64,000 nucleotides of DNA from Planctomycetota bacterium (GTDB taxonomy: Bacteria; Planctomycetota; SZUA-567; H5-PLA8), in assembly GCA_023150555.1 (NCBI GenBank), contig JAKLKQ010000032.1, positions 1 to 64,000 on the forward strand, given 5' to 3'. The notes beneath the pieces were generated by a model, which ran no database searches, was not told where the DNA came from, and was given only the letters and a program-made list of their open reading frames with translations. The first letter of the stretch is position 1, and every line of letters begins with the position of its first letter. This document shows positions 36,799 to 46,453 of the stretch, one piece after another. The position numbers were made by a program, and so were the translations under genes.

Positions 36799-38232
36799 GT
36801 GGACATCTCGAAACTCCTGGAGAAGGCTCGGGAGGCCGCCGAGCGCCGCAATTACGACTATGCCATCGCGTTGTACAAGCAGGCCTGCGAGTTGGATCCC
36901 AACAGCATCGATGGGCGCCGCGAACTGCGCGCGGTCCAGATCCGGATGTCGAAGGAGAAGCCGGTCAGTTTCATGGGCAAGGCCAAGCTTATGGCCAACA
37001 TCACCAAGGCCCAGGGGCTTTTCGCGGCCAAGAAGTACGACGGATGCATCAACGCCTGTGAAGACGCGCTGGTGATCGACCCCGGCCACGTCGGCATTCA
37101 GGTGCTGCTGGGCAAGGCGCTGGCCCAGGCCGGACACCTGGACACCGCGATCCAGACCTTCGAGGACGTGCGCAAGACCCGAGCCGGCGGCGACAACAAG
37201 GCGCTGGTCGAGGCCAGCCGCAACCTCGGTTTCGCCTACGAAGGCAAGGGCGAGATCATGAAGGCGCTGGATATCTGGTCCGAGGTCTACAAGATCAACC
37301 CCGGCGACCGTGACGCGGGGCAGAAGATCCGCGACCTCAGCGCAAGCGACATGACAAAGAAGATCGAGTCCGGCACCAAGGACGCCTCGAAGGGCAGCCT
37401 CGCCCGCAGCATCGCCAAGGACAGCAAGGTCGTGCAGCGCCAGGAACGCGACCACCAGGAGATCCGCAGCGAGCAGGACTTGCAGGCTGCCATCCAGGAT
37501 GCCAAGGACGACGTAGCGAAGAATCCCGAAGACCCGCGCTACATCTCCAAACTCGGCGATCTGTACCGCAAGGCGGCCAATTACGCCGAGGCCAAGGCCG
37601 CGTACGAGAAGGCCGTGAGCCTCGAATCGGTCAACCCGCAGTGGAAGTTCAAGCTTCACGACCTCGACATCTGGAAGATGACCAACGAGATCAACGAGTT
37701 GATCGGCAAGGTCAAGGCCGGCGAGGTGAACCTGAAGGACGACGTGGTCAAGCGCCGCCAGGCCCTGCTGGAGTTCCGCCTGAAGACCTACATCGAACGC
37801 GAGAAACTCTATTCCACCGAATCCGGCATTCGCCACACGCTGGGCGGGATCTACTTCGACCTCGCCGAGGTCAAGAAGGACCGCGCGCTCTACGACGAGG
37901 CCATCAAGCGCTACCAGCAGACCTTCCGCGACCCGAAGTTCCGCATCGAGGCCGGGCTTCGCATGGGCCTGGGCTTCGCGCGCAAGGAGCAGTACGACTT
38001 GGCGCTGAAGCGCTTCGACGAGACGCTCGCCACCCTGGAAGTCAAGGACGAGCGATGGAAGAACCTGCAGTACGCCAAGGCCGACACGCTCGAGAACAGC
38101 AAGAAGCCCCAGGAGGCGCTCGCGGCGTTCCTGGAGGTCTACGAGGTGGACGTGGCCTTCCGCGACGTCTCCGCCCGCGTCGAGAAACTTCAGAAGTCCG
38201 CCGGCGGCGACGACGCCAGCGCGGCGGGGTAG
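36799..38232 (+). CDS. TPR-repeat protein
   Basis: Repeated TPR signatures (RRNYDYAIALYKQACELDPNS; AKKYDGCINACEDALVIDPGH; AANYAEAKAAYEKAVSLES); GTG start chosen at 36799. Confidence 0.85.
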   Translation: MDISKLLEKAREAAERRNYDYAIALYKQACELDPNSIDGRRELRAVQIRMSKEKPVSFMGKAKLMANITKAQGLFAAKKYDGCINACEDALVIDPGHVGIQVLLGKALAQAGHLDTAIQTFEDVRKTRAGGDNKALVEASRNLGFAYEGKGEIMKALDIWSEVYKINPGDRDAGQKIRDLSASDMTKKIESGTKDASKGSLARSIAKDSKVVQRQERDHQEIRSEQDLQAAIQDAKDDVAKNPEDPRYISKLGDLYRKAANYAEAKAAYEKAVSLESVNPQWKFKLHDLDIWKMTNEINELIGKVKAGEVNLKDDVVKRRQALLEFRLKTYIEREKLYSTESGIRHTLGGIYFDLAEVKKDRALYDEAIKRYQQTFRDPKFRIEAGLRMGLGFARKEQYDLALKRFDETLATLEVKDERWKNLQYAKADTLENSKKPQEALAAFLEVYEVDVAFRDVSARVEKLQKSAGGDDASAAG

Positions 38233-38377
38233 CCAACGTCAGGGGCGAGCGGCAAGGGGTGAGGGGTGAGGAACGGAAAACTGCAAACGGCAAAATGCAA
38301 ACGGCAAAAAAACGGCAAACTGAAAACGAAAAAACGGCACATAGGCTAAAGCCAACATCACCAGACCATCCGGAATC

Positions 38378-38941
38378 ATGTGCGATCGGAGCGCGAGCGA
38401 TCCTGGAACGGGGCAAACCTTCCTGGGTGCGTTGCTGTTTTCGACGCTGTCGTTAAACGCCTTGATGGGCTGGTATCAGCTCTTTAATCCGAACAACAAA
38501 ATGTCCGGCATCGACCTGCTTGTAGTTTTAGCGAAGCTCACGCTGACAGGCTGTATCCTGGCGATTCCCAGCGTCGGACTTCTCTTCTTCACCTTGCGCG
38601 CACGCTATCGGCGGAAGAAATCAGACACCCTGCAAACAATCTTTGGCCCCTGCTTAGCTTACGGCGTGGGCTTCAGCCTTATGAACTCTTGGGCCATCTG
38701 GATGTCCGGTGCGGATCGCTATAACGCGGCCGTTTTTGTTGAGATACCCTTGCTGTTTGTGGTGTCGGGCGGCAGTGCGGGGCTTTGGATGGCTTGGCTG
38801 TTTGCTCGGGCAAGAGGCGTCAAAGTTCAATTCAGACTGTCCTATCTGCTCGGTGCCGCCTGCTTCCTGGCGCTCCTGCTTTTCGCTTTTTCTGCCGATA
38901 GCACCACGGGTTTGGGCAGGGGCTTTGTGTTTGGGTTCTGA
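38378..38941 (+). CDS. Hypothetical membrane protein
   Basis: 187-aa ORF with about 5 hydrophobic segments, lower local GC. Confidence 0.6.
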   Translation: MCDRSASDPGTGQTFLGALLFSTLSLNALMGWYQLFNPNNKMSGIDLLVVLAKLTLTGCILAIPSVGLLFFTLRARYRRKKSDTLQTIFGPCLAYGVGFSLMNSWAIWMSGADRYNAAVFVEIPLLFVVSGGSAGLWMAWLFARARGVKVQFRLSYLLGAACFLALLLFAFSADSTTGLGRGFVFGF

Positions 38942-38955
38942 AGTTCCCACCCGCC

Positions 38956-41900
38956 TCAGCGCTTCCACTTGCCGCTGTCGATGTCCGTGCGCTTCAGTTC
39001 GAGCTGTTGCTCGAAGGTGATGGTGTTGCCCGAGGCTGTATCCCACACGAGGGTGACGGCAATGATATTGGCCGTGGCGCCGGCGCCCGCCGCGTCCAGC
39101 CCGGCGCCGATGTTGTTCGTCGTGATTGAAAAGGTGTGCTTGGCGTTGTTGATCTGGAACTTGGCGAGTTCGGGCACGGCGCCCTTGTTCATGGTGATGA
39201 TGCTCAGGGGCCCGTCGTCCTTGATCGTGTAGTCGGCGGGCGTGAGCGTAATGGTGCCAGACGAACCGATGTCGATGTCGATGTTTCCGGCCGGCGTCAG
39301 GTCCAGGTCGCCGGCGGAGACCACGCCGGTCAGCTTGAGCGTGTGCAGCGGCGTGGGGTCCTTTTCTGTGGCGGAGGACTTCAGGATCAGGAAGGCGCCG
39401 CCCGAGGTGGCATCCTTTGTAAAGCTGAACGAGCCGGAGGCCGTCTTGCGCAGCGCGGACTTCAGCTGGAACTGGAAGACGTTGATGAACTGGCTCGTGA
39501 GCAGGCTCGAGCCGGTGAAGCGCATCCCGAAGGTCACCTCGACGGTGCCCACGGCGTCCGCGTCGGCGACGTCGAGGAGTTCGCGCAGGTCCTGCTTCTT
39601 CGCGCTGAACGAATACTGGCCGTTGCTGGGCTTGATCGAGAAGGAGTAGGTGCCGTCGTTCAGCGGCAGGTTCTTGTTGTTGCCGCTGGCGTCCAGCGCA
39701 TCGTCGATCAAGGTCTGGTCGTTGACGAGAACCGTAATCTGCACGCCCGAAAAGGTGTCTTCGATGCCCGCCGGGTTGATGTTTCCCGAAAAACTGAGGG
39801 AATCGGCACTCTGGTTCTGGTCGTGCTTGGCGAAGTTGATCGTGAACTTGCCCTTCTTTACGTACAGCCCGGCGTCGAAGACCGAGGCGTTTGTCGGGGA
39901 GATCTCCGGCGAGATTTCCGAACTGTTCCCGGTCGTTTCGTCGATCAGAACGGCGACGACGGTCTCGTCGAGCCCCACGGGGCCCAGGGTGGCGGGCGTG
40001 GAGCCGCGATTGCCGGTCCCGTCGGTGGTGACGCCTGTCTGGCGCGCCAAAAAGCGCATGCGGTTGGACGACGTAATCGCGAAGAACTCGACCGTGAATT
40101 GGCCGCTGGCGGTGGTGGCCAGCGTGTAGGTCAGCGAGGCGCTGGTGCCCGCTTCCAGCGTCGCGAGGTCCGGGAAGTTCTGCAGCCCGTTGGGGCCGGC
40201 GTCGGCGTCGCCCGCGCCGTCGTTGCTCGTGGCGCCGTCGTCGCCCAGGTCGATCCCGATCCCGCCGTTCCCGAAGATCAGGTTTCCATACCACTCGATG
40301 CCCGCCGACGTTCCGCCCGTAACGGTGATGCCGTCGCCGGCGTTGAACCCGATGAAGTTGCGCTGCCCGCCCAAGTCGCCGCCGATGGCGAGGCCGGTCG
40401 GAGCGGTGTCGCTGACATGGATGCCCGATCCACCGTTGCCCACGTCCAGCACGCCCTGCGGCCCGGTGCCGATGGCGTTGTTGAGAATCAAGAGCCCCAC
40501 GCCGTCTGCGTTTTCCACCGAGATGCCGTGGCCCGCGTTGCCAGAGACGACGTTCCGGCCGCCGGCGGTCGAGCCGAGAATACCGAAACGGGCATTGACC
40601 ACGGTGATGCCGTTCTGCTGGTTGGGCAGGGGCGCCTGGCCCGAAATGTCGGTCCCGATCAGGTTGCCCAGAATGTTACCGGTGCCGGTGCCCAGAACGA
40701 CGCCGTGCTCGCCGTTGCCCGAGATCATATTGGTGTCCTCCGCCCCGTTGCCGCCCAGGATGGTGCCGGTGTCGCCCGTCAGCAGCACGCCGAACTGCGA
40801 ATTGGGCAGCGCGGCCAAACCGGTGATGTCGCCGCCGATCAGGTTATGGGTGATGACCGTGCCGTCGGCGGCGGATTCGACGGAAAGGCCGTTGCCGGTG
40901 TTTCCGGAGATGAGGTTCCCCTGCACGGTGTTGTCCGCGGCGAGGCTTCCGGTAATCCTCACACCGCCGTTGCCGTTCGGGAGTGCCGCCAGGCCGGATA
41001 CGTCCGTCCCGATGAAATTGTTCTGGACCAGGGTGTCGAACGTGTCCTCGGTAGCTCCATTGACCAACAGGCCCACGCCGGTACTGCCGGAAATGATGTT
41101 CCGTTGAAGGGCGTCGGGGCCGCCGACGGTCTCGCCGCTGATGTCGAGGATCCGGATGCCGACGCCGTTCGCCACAGCCGAGGTCCCCGCGGCGTCGGTG
41201 CCGATGCGGTTGCCTTCGATGCGGTTGCCGCCGGTCAAATTCCCGGTGGCTCCGTCGTTAATGCCGAATCCCGTGTTTCCGGAGATCACGTTTCCCGCGT
41301 TCTTGGCGATTCCGCCGACAAGCGTGTTCGTGGCATTCACCAAGCGGATGCCATCGATGTTCCCCGCGGCGGCCGTGCCCGCGGCGTCGGTGCCGATCAG
41401 ATTGCCCTGGATTACCGTGCCGTCGGCGCCAACGACGCTGATGCCGTTGTCGCAGGTGGAGACCAGGTTGCAGTCCGCGCGCGAGATCCCGCCGACCGTT
41501 ACGTCGACTGCGTTGCTACGGATCACGATCGCGTCGTCGCAGAGGGAGAAGAGATTCCCCGAAAAGCGGTGGTTGCCGGAGTTGTCGGCGGAAACCGCCG
41601 TGGCGCAGCCGGTGAAGTCGATCCCGCGCATGGTGCTGCCGTCGCTGCCGGCATCGAACAACAGCGCGTTGCCCCCGGTGGTGGTGATTTCGATCATCAG
41701 CACCGCGTTGGTGCCTTCGATAAGGGTGTTCGTGCTGCTTCCGGATTGCGTGTAGCCGTCGATGGTCAGCGGCGAAGTGACCGTCGGCAGGGGGCTGGTA
41801 AGCGTGATCGTGAACGGCCCCGTTCCCGGGATGGCGAACTTGACCGTATCGGCCCCCAGGGCCCCGTTCGCCAGGTTTATCGCAGCGCGCAGCGAGCCGA

Positions 41901-42009
41901 GGCCGCCGTCGGCGTTGTTGGTGACGGTGAACGTCGCCGCGTGCGCCGCGCCGAGACTCAGCAGGTAGGCGCAACTCAGCAGCAGGGCGGGCATCCGGAA
42001 CCGGGGCAT
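38956..42009 (-). CDS. Secreted right-handed parallel beta-helix protein with C-terminal module ending KWKR
   Basis: Signal peptide MPRFRMPALLLSCAYLLSLGAAHA; TFTVTNNADGGLGSLRAAINLANG; repeated NLIGTD(A/I)xGxAALPNxxxGI...GGxxxNxISGNxGxGI units; ends LELKRTDIDSGKWKR. Confidence 0.9.
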   Translation of the reverse strand: MPRFRMPALLLSCAYLLSLGAAHAATFTVTNNADGGLGSLRAAINLANGALGADTVKFAIPGTGPFTITLTSPLPTVTSPLTIDGYTQSGSSTNTLIEGTNAVLMIEITTTGGNALLFDAGSDGSTMRGIDFTGCATAVSADNSGNHRFSGNLFSLCDDAIVIRSNAVDVTVGGISRADCNLVSTCDNGISVVGADGTVIQGNLIGTDAAGTAAAGNIDGIRLVNATNTLVGGIAKNAGNVISGNTGFGINDGATGNLTGGNRIEGNRIGTDAAGTSAVANGVGIRILDISGETVGGPDALQRNIISGSTGVGLLVNGATEDTFDTLVQNNFIGTDVSGLAALPNGNGGVRITGSLAADNTVQGNLISGNTGNGLSVESAADGTVITHNLIGGDITGLAALPNSQFGVLLTGDTGTILGGNGAEDTNMISGNGEHGVVLGTGTGNILGNLIGTDISGQAPLPNQQNGITVVNARFGILGSTAGGRNVVSGNAGHGISVENADGVGLLILNNAIGTGPQGVLDVGNGGSGIHVSDTAPTGLAIGGDLGGQRNFIGFNAGDGITVTGGTSAGIEWYGNLIFGNGGIGIDLGDDGATSNDGAGDADAGPNGLQNFPDLATLEAGTSASLTYTLATTASGQFTVEFFAITSSNRMRFLARQTGVTTDGTGNRGSTPATLGPVGLDETVVAVLIDETTGNSSEISPEISPTNASVFDAGLYVKKGKFTINFAKHDQNQSADSLSFSGNINPAGIEDTFSGVQITVLVNDQTLIDDALDASGNNKNLPLNDGTYSFSIKPSNGQYSFSAKKQDLRELLDVADADAVGTVEVTFGMRFTGSSLLTSQFINVFQFQLKSALRKTASGSFSFTKDATSGGAFLILKSSATEKDPTPLHTLKLTGVVSAGDLDLTPAGNIDIDIGSSGTITLTPADYTIKDDGPLSIITMNKGAVPELAKFQINNAKHTFSITTNNIGAGLDAAGAGATANIIAVTLVWDTASGNTITFEQQLELKRTDIDSGKWKR

Positions 42010-42217
42010 GAACAGCCTCCTCAAGATGGTCGTTCGCGTGCGGTCTTCGATTACGGCTTTGGCGGATTTCGAACCCATATCGATTGGGCGCGGGGAAACC
42101 GCCGGTGCTGCTACGATTATGGAGAGGGGATTTTCGGGCAATGCCCGATCGATGCAAGCGCTTTCGTGGCGGATTGCGGAGCCGAATGGCGGTGCCTCGG
42201 GTGCTTCGCTCGGGCCT

Positions 42218-43318
42218 CTATTCCTCCGGCACGATGGCCGTGCCGTTCTCGATCGCGTCCTTGGTTGCGATCTCCTTCCAGCGTTCGATGCGCCCCTTCA
42301 TCCACTCGGCTTCCTCGGCCATCTCGTGCTTTGCGTAAAAATCGCGCAGGGCTTCGTAGCGCTTGTTGGCGTCGAATCCGATGTTCCACTGCAGTTTGCG
42401 GTGGCAGAGCGGGCAGAAGTGGATTGGCGCGCGGTCGGTCTCGGCCAGGCTGTTCGAGCCGTTCATCGAGCAGTGGTAGAAGACGCAGTGGCTGAGCCCG
42501 AACATGTGTCCGGCTTCGTGGTTGAGCACTTTGCACGAGCGCCGCAGGCCCATGATCTCGTCGCCGTCCTTGCGCACCTTGCCCCAGAACTCGGGGTAAT
42601 AGCGGGCAAGGCTGTACACGCCCACGCGGCGGCCGAAGCTGCCCAATCCAAAGACGAAGTTCAGGTTGTCGGCCCACAGGTCCTGCATCGTCACGCCCAG
42701 GTACACGACGGCGTCGTCGGGGAGTTTCTTCGCCAGGATCTCGTCGAGGATCTTCTCCGCGTCGTACTGCGTGTCGTAGGTGCCGTGGCGGTTGCCGAGC
42801 GGGATCTTGCGCGTCAGGGCCTCGCTCTTGCCGCCGATCTCCAGCGGCAGGGAATCGGCGACGCGCGCCGGAAGCTGAAAGAAGATCTCCGCGTAGTCGC
42901 GCATGGCCTCGACGACCTTCGTCTGTTCCTCGTTCATCGGGCCCAGCGGCTGCAGGACCACGGTGCGGCGGTCCTTGGTCGGGCGGACCGGCGTGCTGAG
43001 GCGGTAGCGCCCCATCGACTGCGGCGTCTCCTGGAAGCGGTCCAGCCAATCGCCGGGCTCGGGCTTGCCCATGCGCGCGAAACCGGTCTCGTCGAGTTTT
43101 CCGATGGATGCGTAGACCTGGGCCTTCACTTCGTCGTCGCTGCCTTCGCCGGACAGCGCGCGCGCGCCGTGGATTGCGAAGTAAATCGCTCCGCCGAAGC
43201 AGGTCACGTAAACGAGCCAGGCCAGCCAGCCTCGGCGGCCGCGGTGCGGGGCGGGGGGCGTCAGCATGGCGGGCGGGGGGACTCCGGGGCCAGGGGCGGC
43301 TGGGGCGATTTCGTCCAT
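42218..43318 (-). CDS. Archaemetzincin-like zinc metalloprotease, N-terminal membrane anchor
   Basis: NHEAGHMFGLSHCVFYHCSMNGSNSLAETDRAPIHFCPLC matches HExxHxxxxxHC-x4-CxM...CxxC; TM GWLAWLVYVTCFGGAIYFAIHG. Confidence 0.85.
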   Translation of the reverse strand: MDEIAPAAPGPGVPPPAMLTPPAPHRGRRGWLAWLVYVTCFGGAIYFAIHGARALSGEGSDDEVKAQVYASIGKLDETGFARMGKPEPGDWLDRFQETPQSMGRYRLSTPVRPTKDRRTVVLQPLGPMNEEQTKVVEAMRDYAEIFFQLPARVADSLPLEIGGKSEALTRKIPLGNRHGTYDTQYDAEKILDEILAKKLPDDAVVYLGVTMQDLWADNLNFVFGLGSFGRRVGVYSLARYYPEFWGKVRKDGDEIMGLRRSCKVLNHEAGHMFGLSHCVFYHCSMNGSNSLAETDRAPIHFCPLCHRKLQWNIGFDANKRYEALRDFYAKHEMAEEAEWMKGRIERWKEIATKDAIENGTAIVPEE

Positions 43319-43485
43319 CGCGTCGTCCTTATCAACGTACCGAGGGGCGCCGGGGTTCCCGGAAATCCCGAAACGAATTCCTCTGGGGGGGAATTACCGG
43401 TTTCGGACCCCTTTCTTTACCTCCAATGGTGTCAAAAGGACGTAATAAAAGGATGCGCCCCTGTAAACTTAAGGGGCGGGCGAGA

Positions 43486-43513
43486 TTGACACCCTTTGGG
43501 TAACGCTTAATAA
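43486..43513 (+). promoter_or_regulatory. Near-consensus sigma70 promoter upstream of second FHA-kinase
   Basis: TTGACA (43486-43491), 16-nt spacer, TAATAA (43508-43513). Confidence 0.6.
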
Positions 43514-43590
43514 TAGCCTCGCTGATTTGGCCAGTCCCGTTAGACCGTTGTCAGGCAAGGACTTGGCTCCGGCCGGAGGTTCTGCTTCCA

Positions 43591-46305
43591 GTGGCAAAGC
43601 TGGTCGTACGCAAAGGCCGCAACGTGGGCGCCGAGTTCAAGCTCAACGCCGACCGCCTGATCATGGGCCGCCGCAGCCAGTGCCCCATCCCGGTGCTGGA
43701 CCCGAAGGCCAGCCGCGAGCACGCCGTCATCACGCGCAAGGACGGCAACTTCTTTCTGCAGGACCTCAGCCGCAACGGCACGTACCTCAACAGCCAGGGC
43801 GCCAGCAAGAACGGCGAAGAGCCGTCGCCGCTGAAGTTCGGCGACAAGATCCGCATCGGCGACACCATCATGGAGATGGTCGACGAGAAGGCGGAAGTGA
43901 TCGACATCCAGATCCCCGGCTACAAGATCCTCGAGAAGATCGGCATCGGCGGCATGGGCACGGTCTACAAGGCCAAGCAGCTGAGCATGGACCGCATCGT
44001 CGCGCTGAAGGTGCTGAACGAGAAGTACAGCAACGACCGCGAGTTCGTGGACCGCTTCGTCCGCGAGGCGCGCGCGGCGGGCAAGCTGAACCATCCCAAC
44101 GTCATCCACGTGCACGACGTCTCCAAGGCCGGCGGGCGGCATTACTTCTCGATGGAGTACATCGACGGCAACTCCGTGAAGGAAGAGCTGCGCATTCACG
44201 GGAAGATCGGCACCGACAAGGCCCTGGACATCATGCTCCAGACCGCGAAGGCGCTGGAGTTCGCGCACGAAAACGGCATCGTGCACCGCGACATCAAGCC
44301 CGACAACATCATGCTCACCAACGACGGCGTGGTTAAGATCGCGGACCTGGGCATCGCGAAGACCTTCGAGGAAGTGCCGCGTTCGCCCAACGACAACCGC
44401 CGCGTGATGGGCACGCCGCATTACATGGCGCCCGAGCAGGCCCTGGGCAAGGACATCGACCACCGCGTCGACATCTACAGCCTCGGCGCCACCTTTTACC
44501 ATACGCTCACCGGCACCACGCCGTTCTCGGGTTCCACCGCGCACGAAGTCCTGAAGGCGCACATCCAGGAATCGCTGCCGGCGATCCAGACCGTAAACAA
44601 GGGCGTGCCCGACCCGGTCTGCTTCATCGTCGAACGCATGATGGCGAAGCTCCCGGAGAAGCGTTACCCCAACGTCACGCGACTGATCGAGGACCTCGAG
44701 CGCGTGCAGCAGGGCATTCACGACGGCATCGAACAGATTCCCGCCGGCGACAGCACCGTCATGCGCGCCGTCGATGCGCGCGGCGCCGCCGAGAAGGCCA
44801 AGGCCGCCGCGGAGGGCGTCGTCGAGGAACTGACCACCGGCCTCCAGCAACCCGTCAAGAACGCGCTGCTCTATGCCGGGCTCGTCGGCGTCTTCCTGCT
44901 GGTCGTGGTGCTGGTCGTCGTCATCGCGCCGAAGTTCATGGGCGGGGGCGGCGGTTCAGGCAACGGCGCGAACCCCGGGCCGGGCGAAGTCAAGACTTCC
45001 GGCGGCACGGCCGAGACGCCGCCCGCGGCGAAGACGGAGTCGGGCGAACCCGTGGTCGCGGTGAAGAACGACGGCGCCGAAGCCGAGAAGATGCTCGCCG
45101 ACGCGGCCGCGCTGCTGAAGGACGATCCGGTCTCCAGCGCCGCGGGCCAGATCCTGCAGGACGTGGTGAAGAAGTTCCCCGCGCTGCCCGCGCGCGACAA
45201 GGCCAACGAGATGCTGAAAGGCATCGCCGCCGAACGCCGCGCGCGCGAACGCCAGGTCGCGAAGAAGGCCTTCGACGACGCCGCGCAGTTCGAGGCCGCG
45301 AACCAGAGCGATGCCTCGAAGTGGCCTGAGATCGCGGCGCGTTTCCAGGCTGTGCTCGCCAGCGCCCAGAACGTCCAGGACATCTACGACCAGGCCAAGG
45401 GCAAGGCCGAGGACTGGAAGAAAAAGCACGAGGGCGCGGTCAAGGAAACGGAGCAGGCCGACTTGGCCAAGGCCCTGGCCGCCGTCGATACGGCACTCGC
45501 GGCGAAAGACTTCGACGCCGCGCGCCAGACGCTGAAGGACTTCATCGGCAACCACGCCGCAGGCGCCGCGAAGGACGCCGCCGACGCGCGCCTGAAGGAA
45601 GTCGACGCCGCCGCGGCCAAGGCCTTCGAGGCCGCCAAGGCCGACGCCGACAGCAAGGCGAAAGGCATCGCCACGCCGCTGCCCGATACGCTCGCCGTCT
45701 GGAAGGGCTACCTCGCCGCCGTCAAGGACGCCGTGCATCGCGGCCAGGCCGAGACGGCACAGAAGGCCGTCGAGGAAGAGGCCGCCAAACTCTTTGCCGA
45801 CGAATCGGCGAAGACCGCCGAACTCGCCAAGAGCTACCAGTACGCCGACGCCCTGCAGCGCTTCCGCCGCCTGCGCAAGCAGCTCGGTTCGATGGGAGTC
45901 GCCGCCGGGACCGAAGCGCGCGAGAAGGATCTGCTGGCCGAGGAGAACCTGCACGAGCGGGTGCTCGAAGCCATTCGCGCGAAGACCGCCGGCGGCGCCG
46001 TGGCGCTGCCGTTCGAGTACGTCGACGAGAAGTACAAGAACATCGAGGCGCTGAGCAAGATCAAGACGTGGGCCGTGACGAAAGTCGACGAAGGGCAACT
46101 GGAACTCGACGCGATCCCCAAGAACAGCGCGCCCGGCATGCGCCGCAAGTTCGACGTCTTCACGCCGAAGCAGCAGTACCAGCTGCACCTGCACTTCCTG
46201 CCGCCGGCAACGCCGGCCGACCACTTGGCCTACGCCGCATTCTGCAAGGAGCTGGGCCTCAACGAGGAAGCCGCCCTGCACGAGGCCAAGGCCAAGGGCG
46301 AGTGA
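43591..46305 (+). CDS. FHA domain + Ser/Thr protein kinase + TM + extracytoplasmic region
   Basis: GTG start after ggaggt; FHA: LIMGRRSQCPIPVLDPKASREHAVI...DLSRNGTYLN; IGIGGMGTVYKAKQLSMDRIVALKVL; IVHRDIKPDNIMLTNDGVVKIADLGIAK; TM LVGVFLLVVVLVVVIAPKF. Confidence 0.96.
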   Translation: MAKLVVRKGRNVGAEFKLNADRLIMGRRSQCPIPVLDPKASREHAVITRKDGNFFLQDLSRNGTYLNSQGASKNGEEPSPLKFGDKIRIGDTIMEMVDEKAEVIDIQIPGYKILEKIGIGGMGTVYKAKQLSMDRIVALKVLNEKYSNDREFVDRFVREARAAGKLNHPNVIHVHDVSKAGGRHYFSMEYIDGNSVKEELRIHGKIGTDKALDIMLQTAKALEFAHENGIVHRDIKPDNIMLTNDGVVKIADLGIAKTFEEVPRSPNDNRRVMGTPHYMAPEQALGKDIDHRVDIYSLGATFYHTLTGTTPFSGSTAHEVLKAHIQESLPAIQTVNKGVPDPVCFIVERMMAKLPEKRYPNVTRLIEDLERVQQGIHDGIEQIPAGDSTVMRAVDARGAAEKAKAAAEGVVEELTTGLQQPVKNALLYAGLVGVFLLVVVLVVVIAPKFMGGGGGSGNGANPGPGEVKTSGGTAETPPAAKTESGEPVVAVKNDGAEAEKMLADAAALLKDDPVSSAAGQILQDVVKKFPALPARDKANEMLKGIAAERRARERQVAKKAFDDAAQFEAANQSDASKWPEIAARFQAVLASAQNVQDIYDQAKGKAEDWKKKHEGAVKETEQADLAKALAAVDTALAAKDFDAARQTLKDFIGNHAAGAAKDAADARLKEVDAAAAKAFEAAKADADSKAKGIATPLPDTLAVWKGYLAAVKDAVHRGQAETAQKAVEEEAAKLFADESAKTAELAKSYQYADALQRFRRLRKQLGSMGVAAGTEAREKDLLAEENLHERVLEAIRAKTAGGAVALPFEYVDEKYKNIEALSKIKTWAVTKVDEGQLELDAIPKNSAPGMRRKFDVFTPKQQYQLHLHFLPPATPADHLAYAAFCKELGLNEEAALHEAKAKGE

Positions 46306-46453
46306 CCGGAGCGGCTCCTTCCGGGTGGTAACGATTCAAGGCGTGGCCGGTTGAATGCCGCCGCGTTTCGCGCGTCTGAAAGGAAGTCCGCGGAAGCACC
46401 AATATAAGGATGTTTGCGCCGCCCCGCCGTGCCCGCCATTACCGGAGAGACCC

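Noticed and set aside
39136-42495. 1119-aa plus-strand ORF
   Set aside because: Antisense shadow of the beta-helix gene 38956-42009; low-complexity Arg/Val/Asp-rich composition, no recognisable domain
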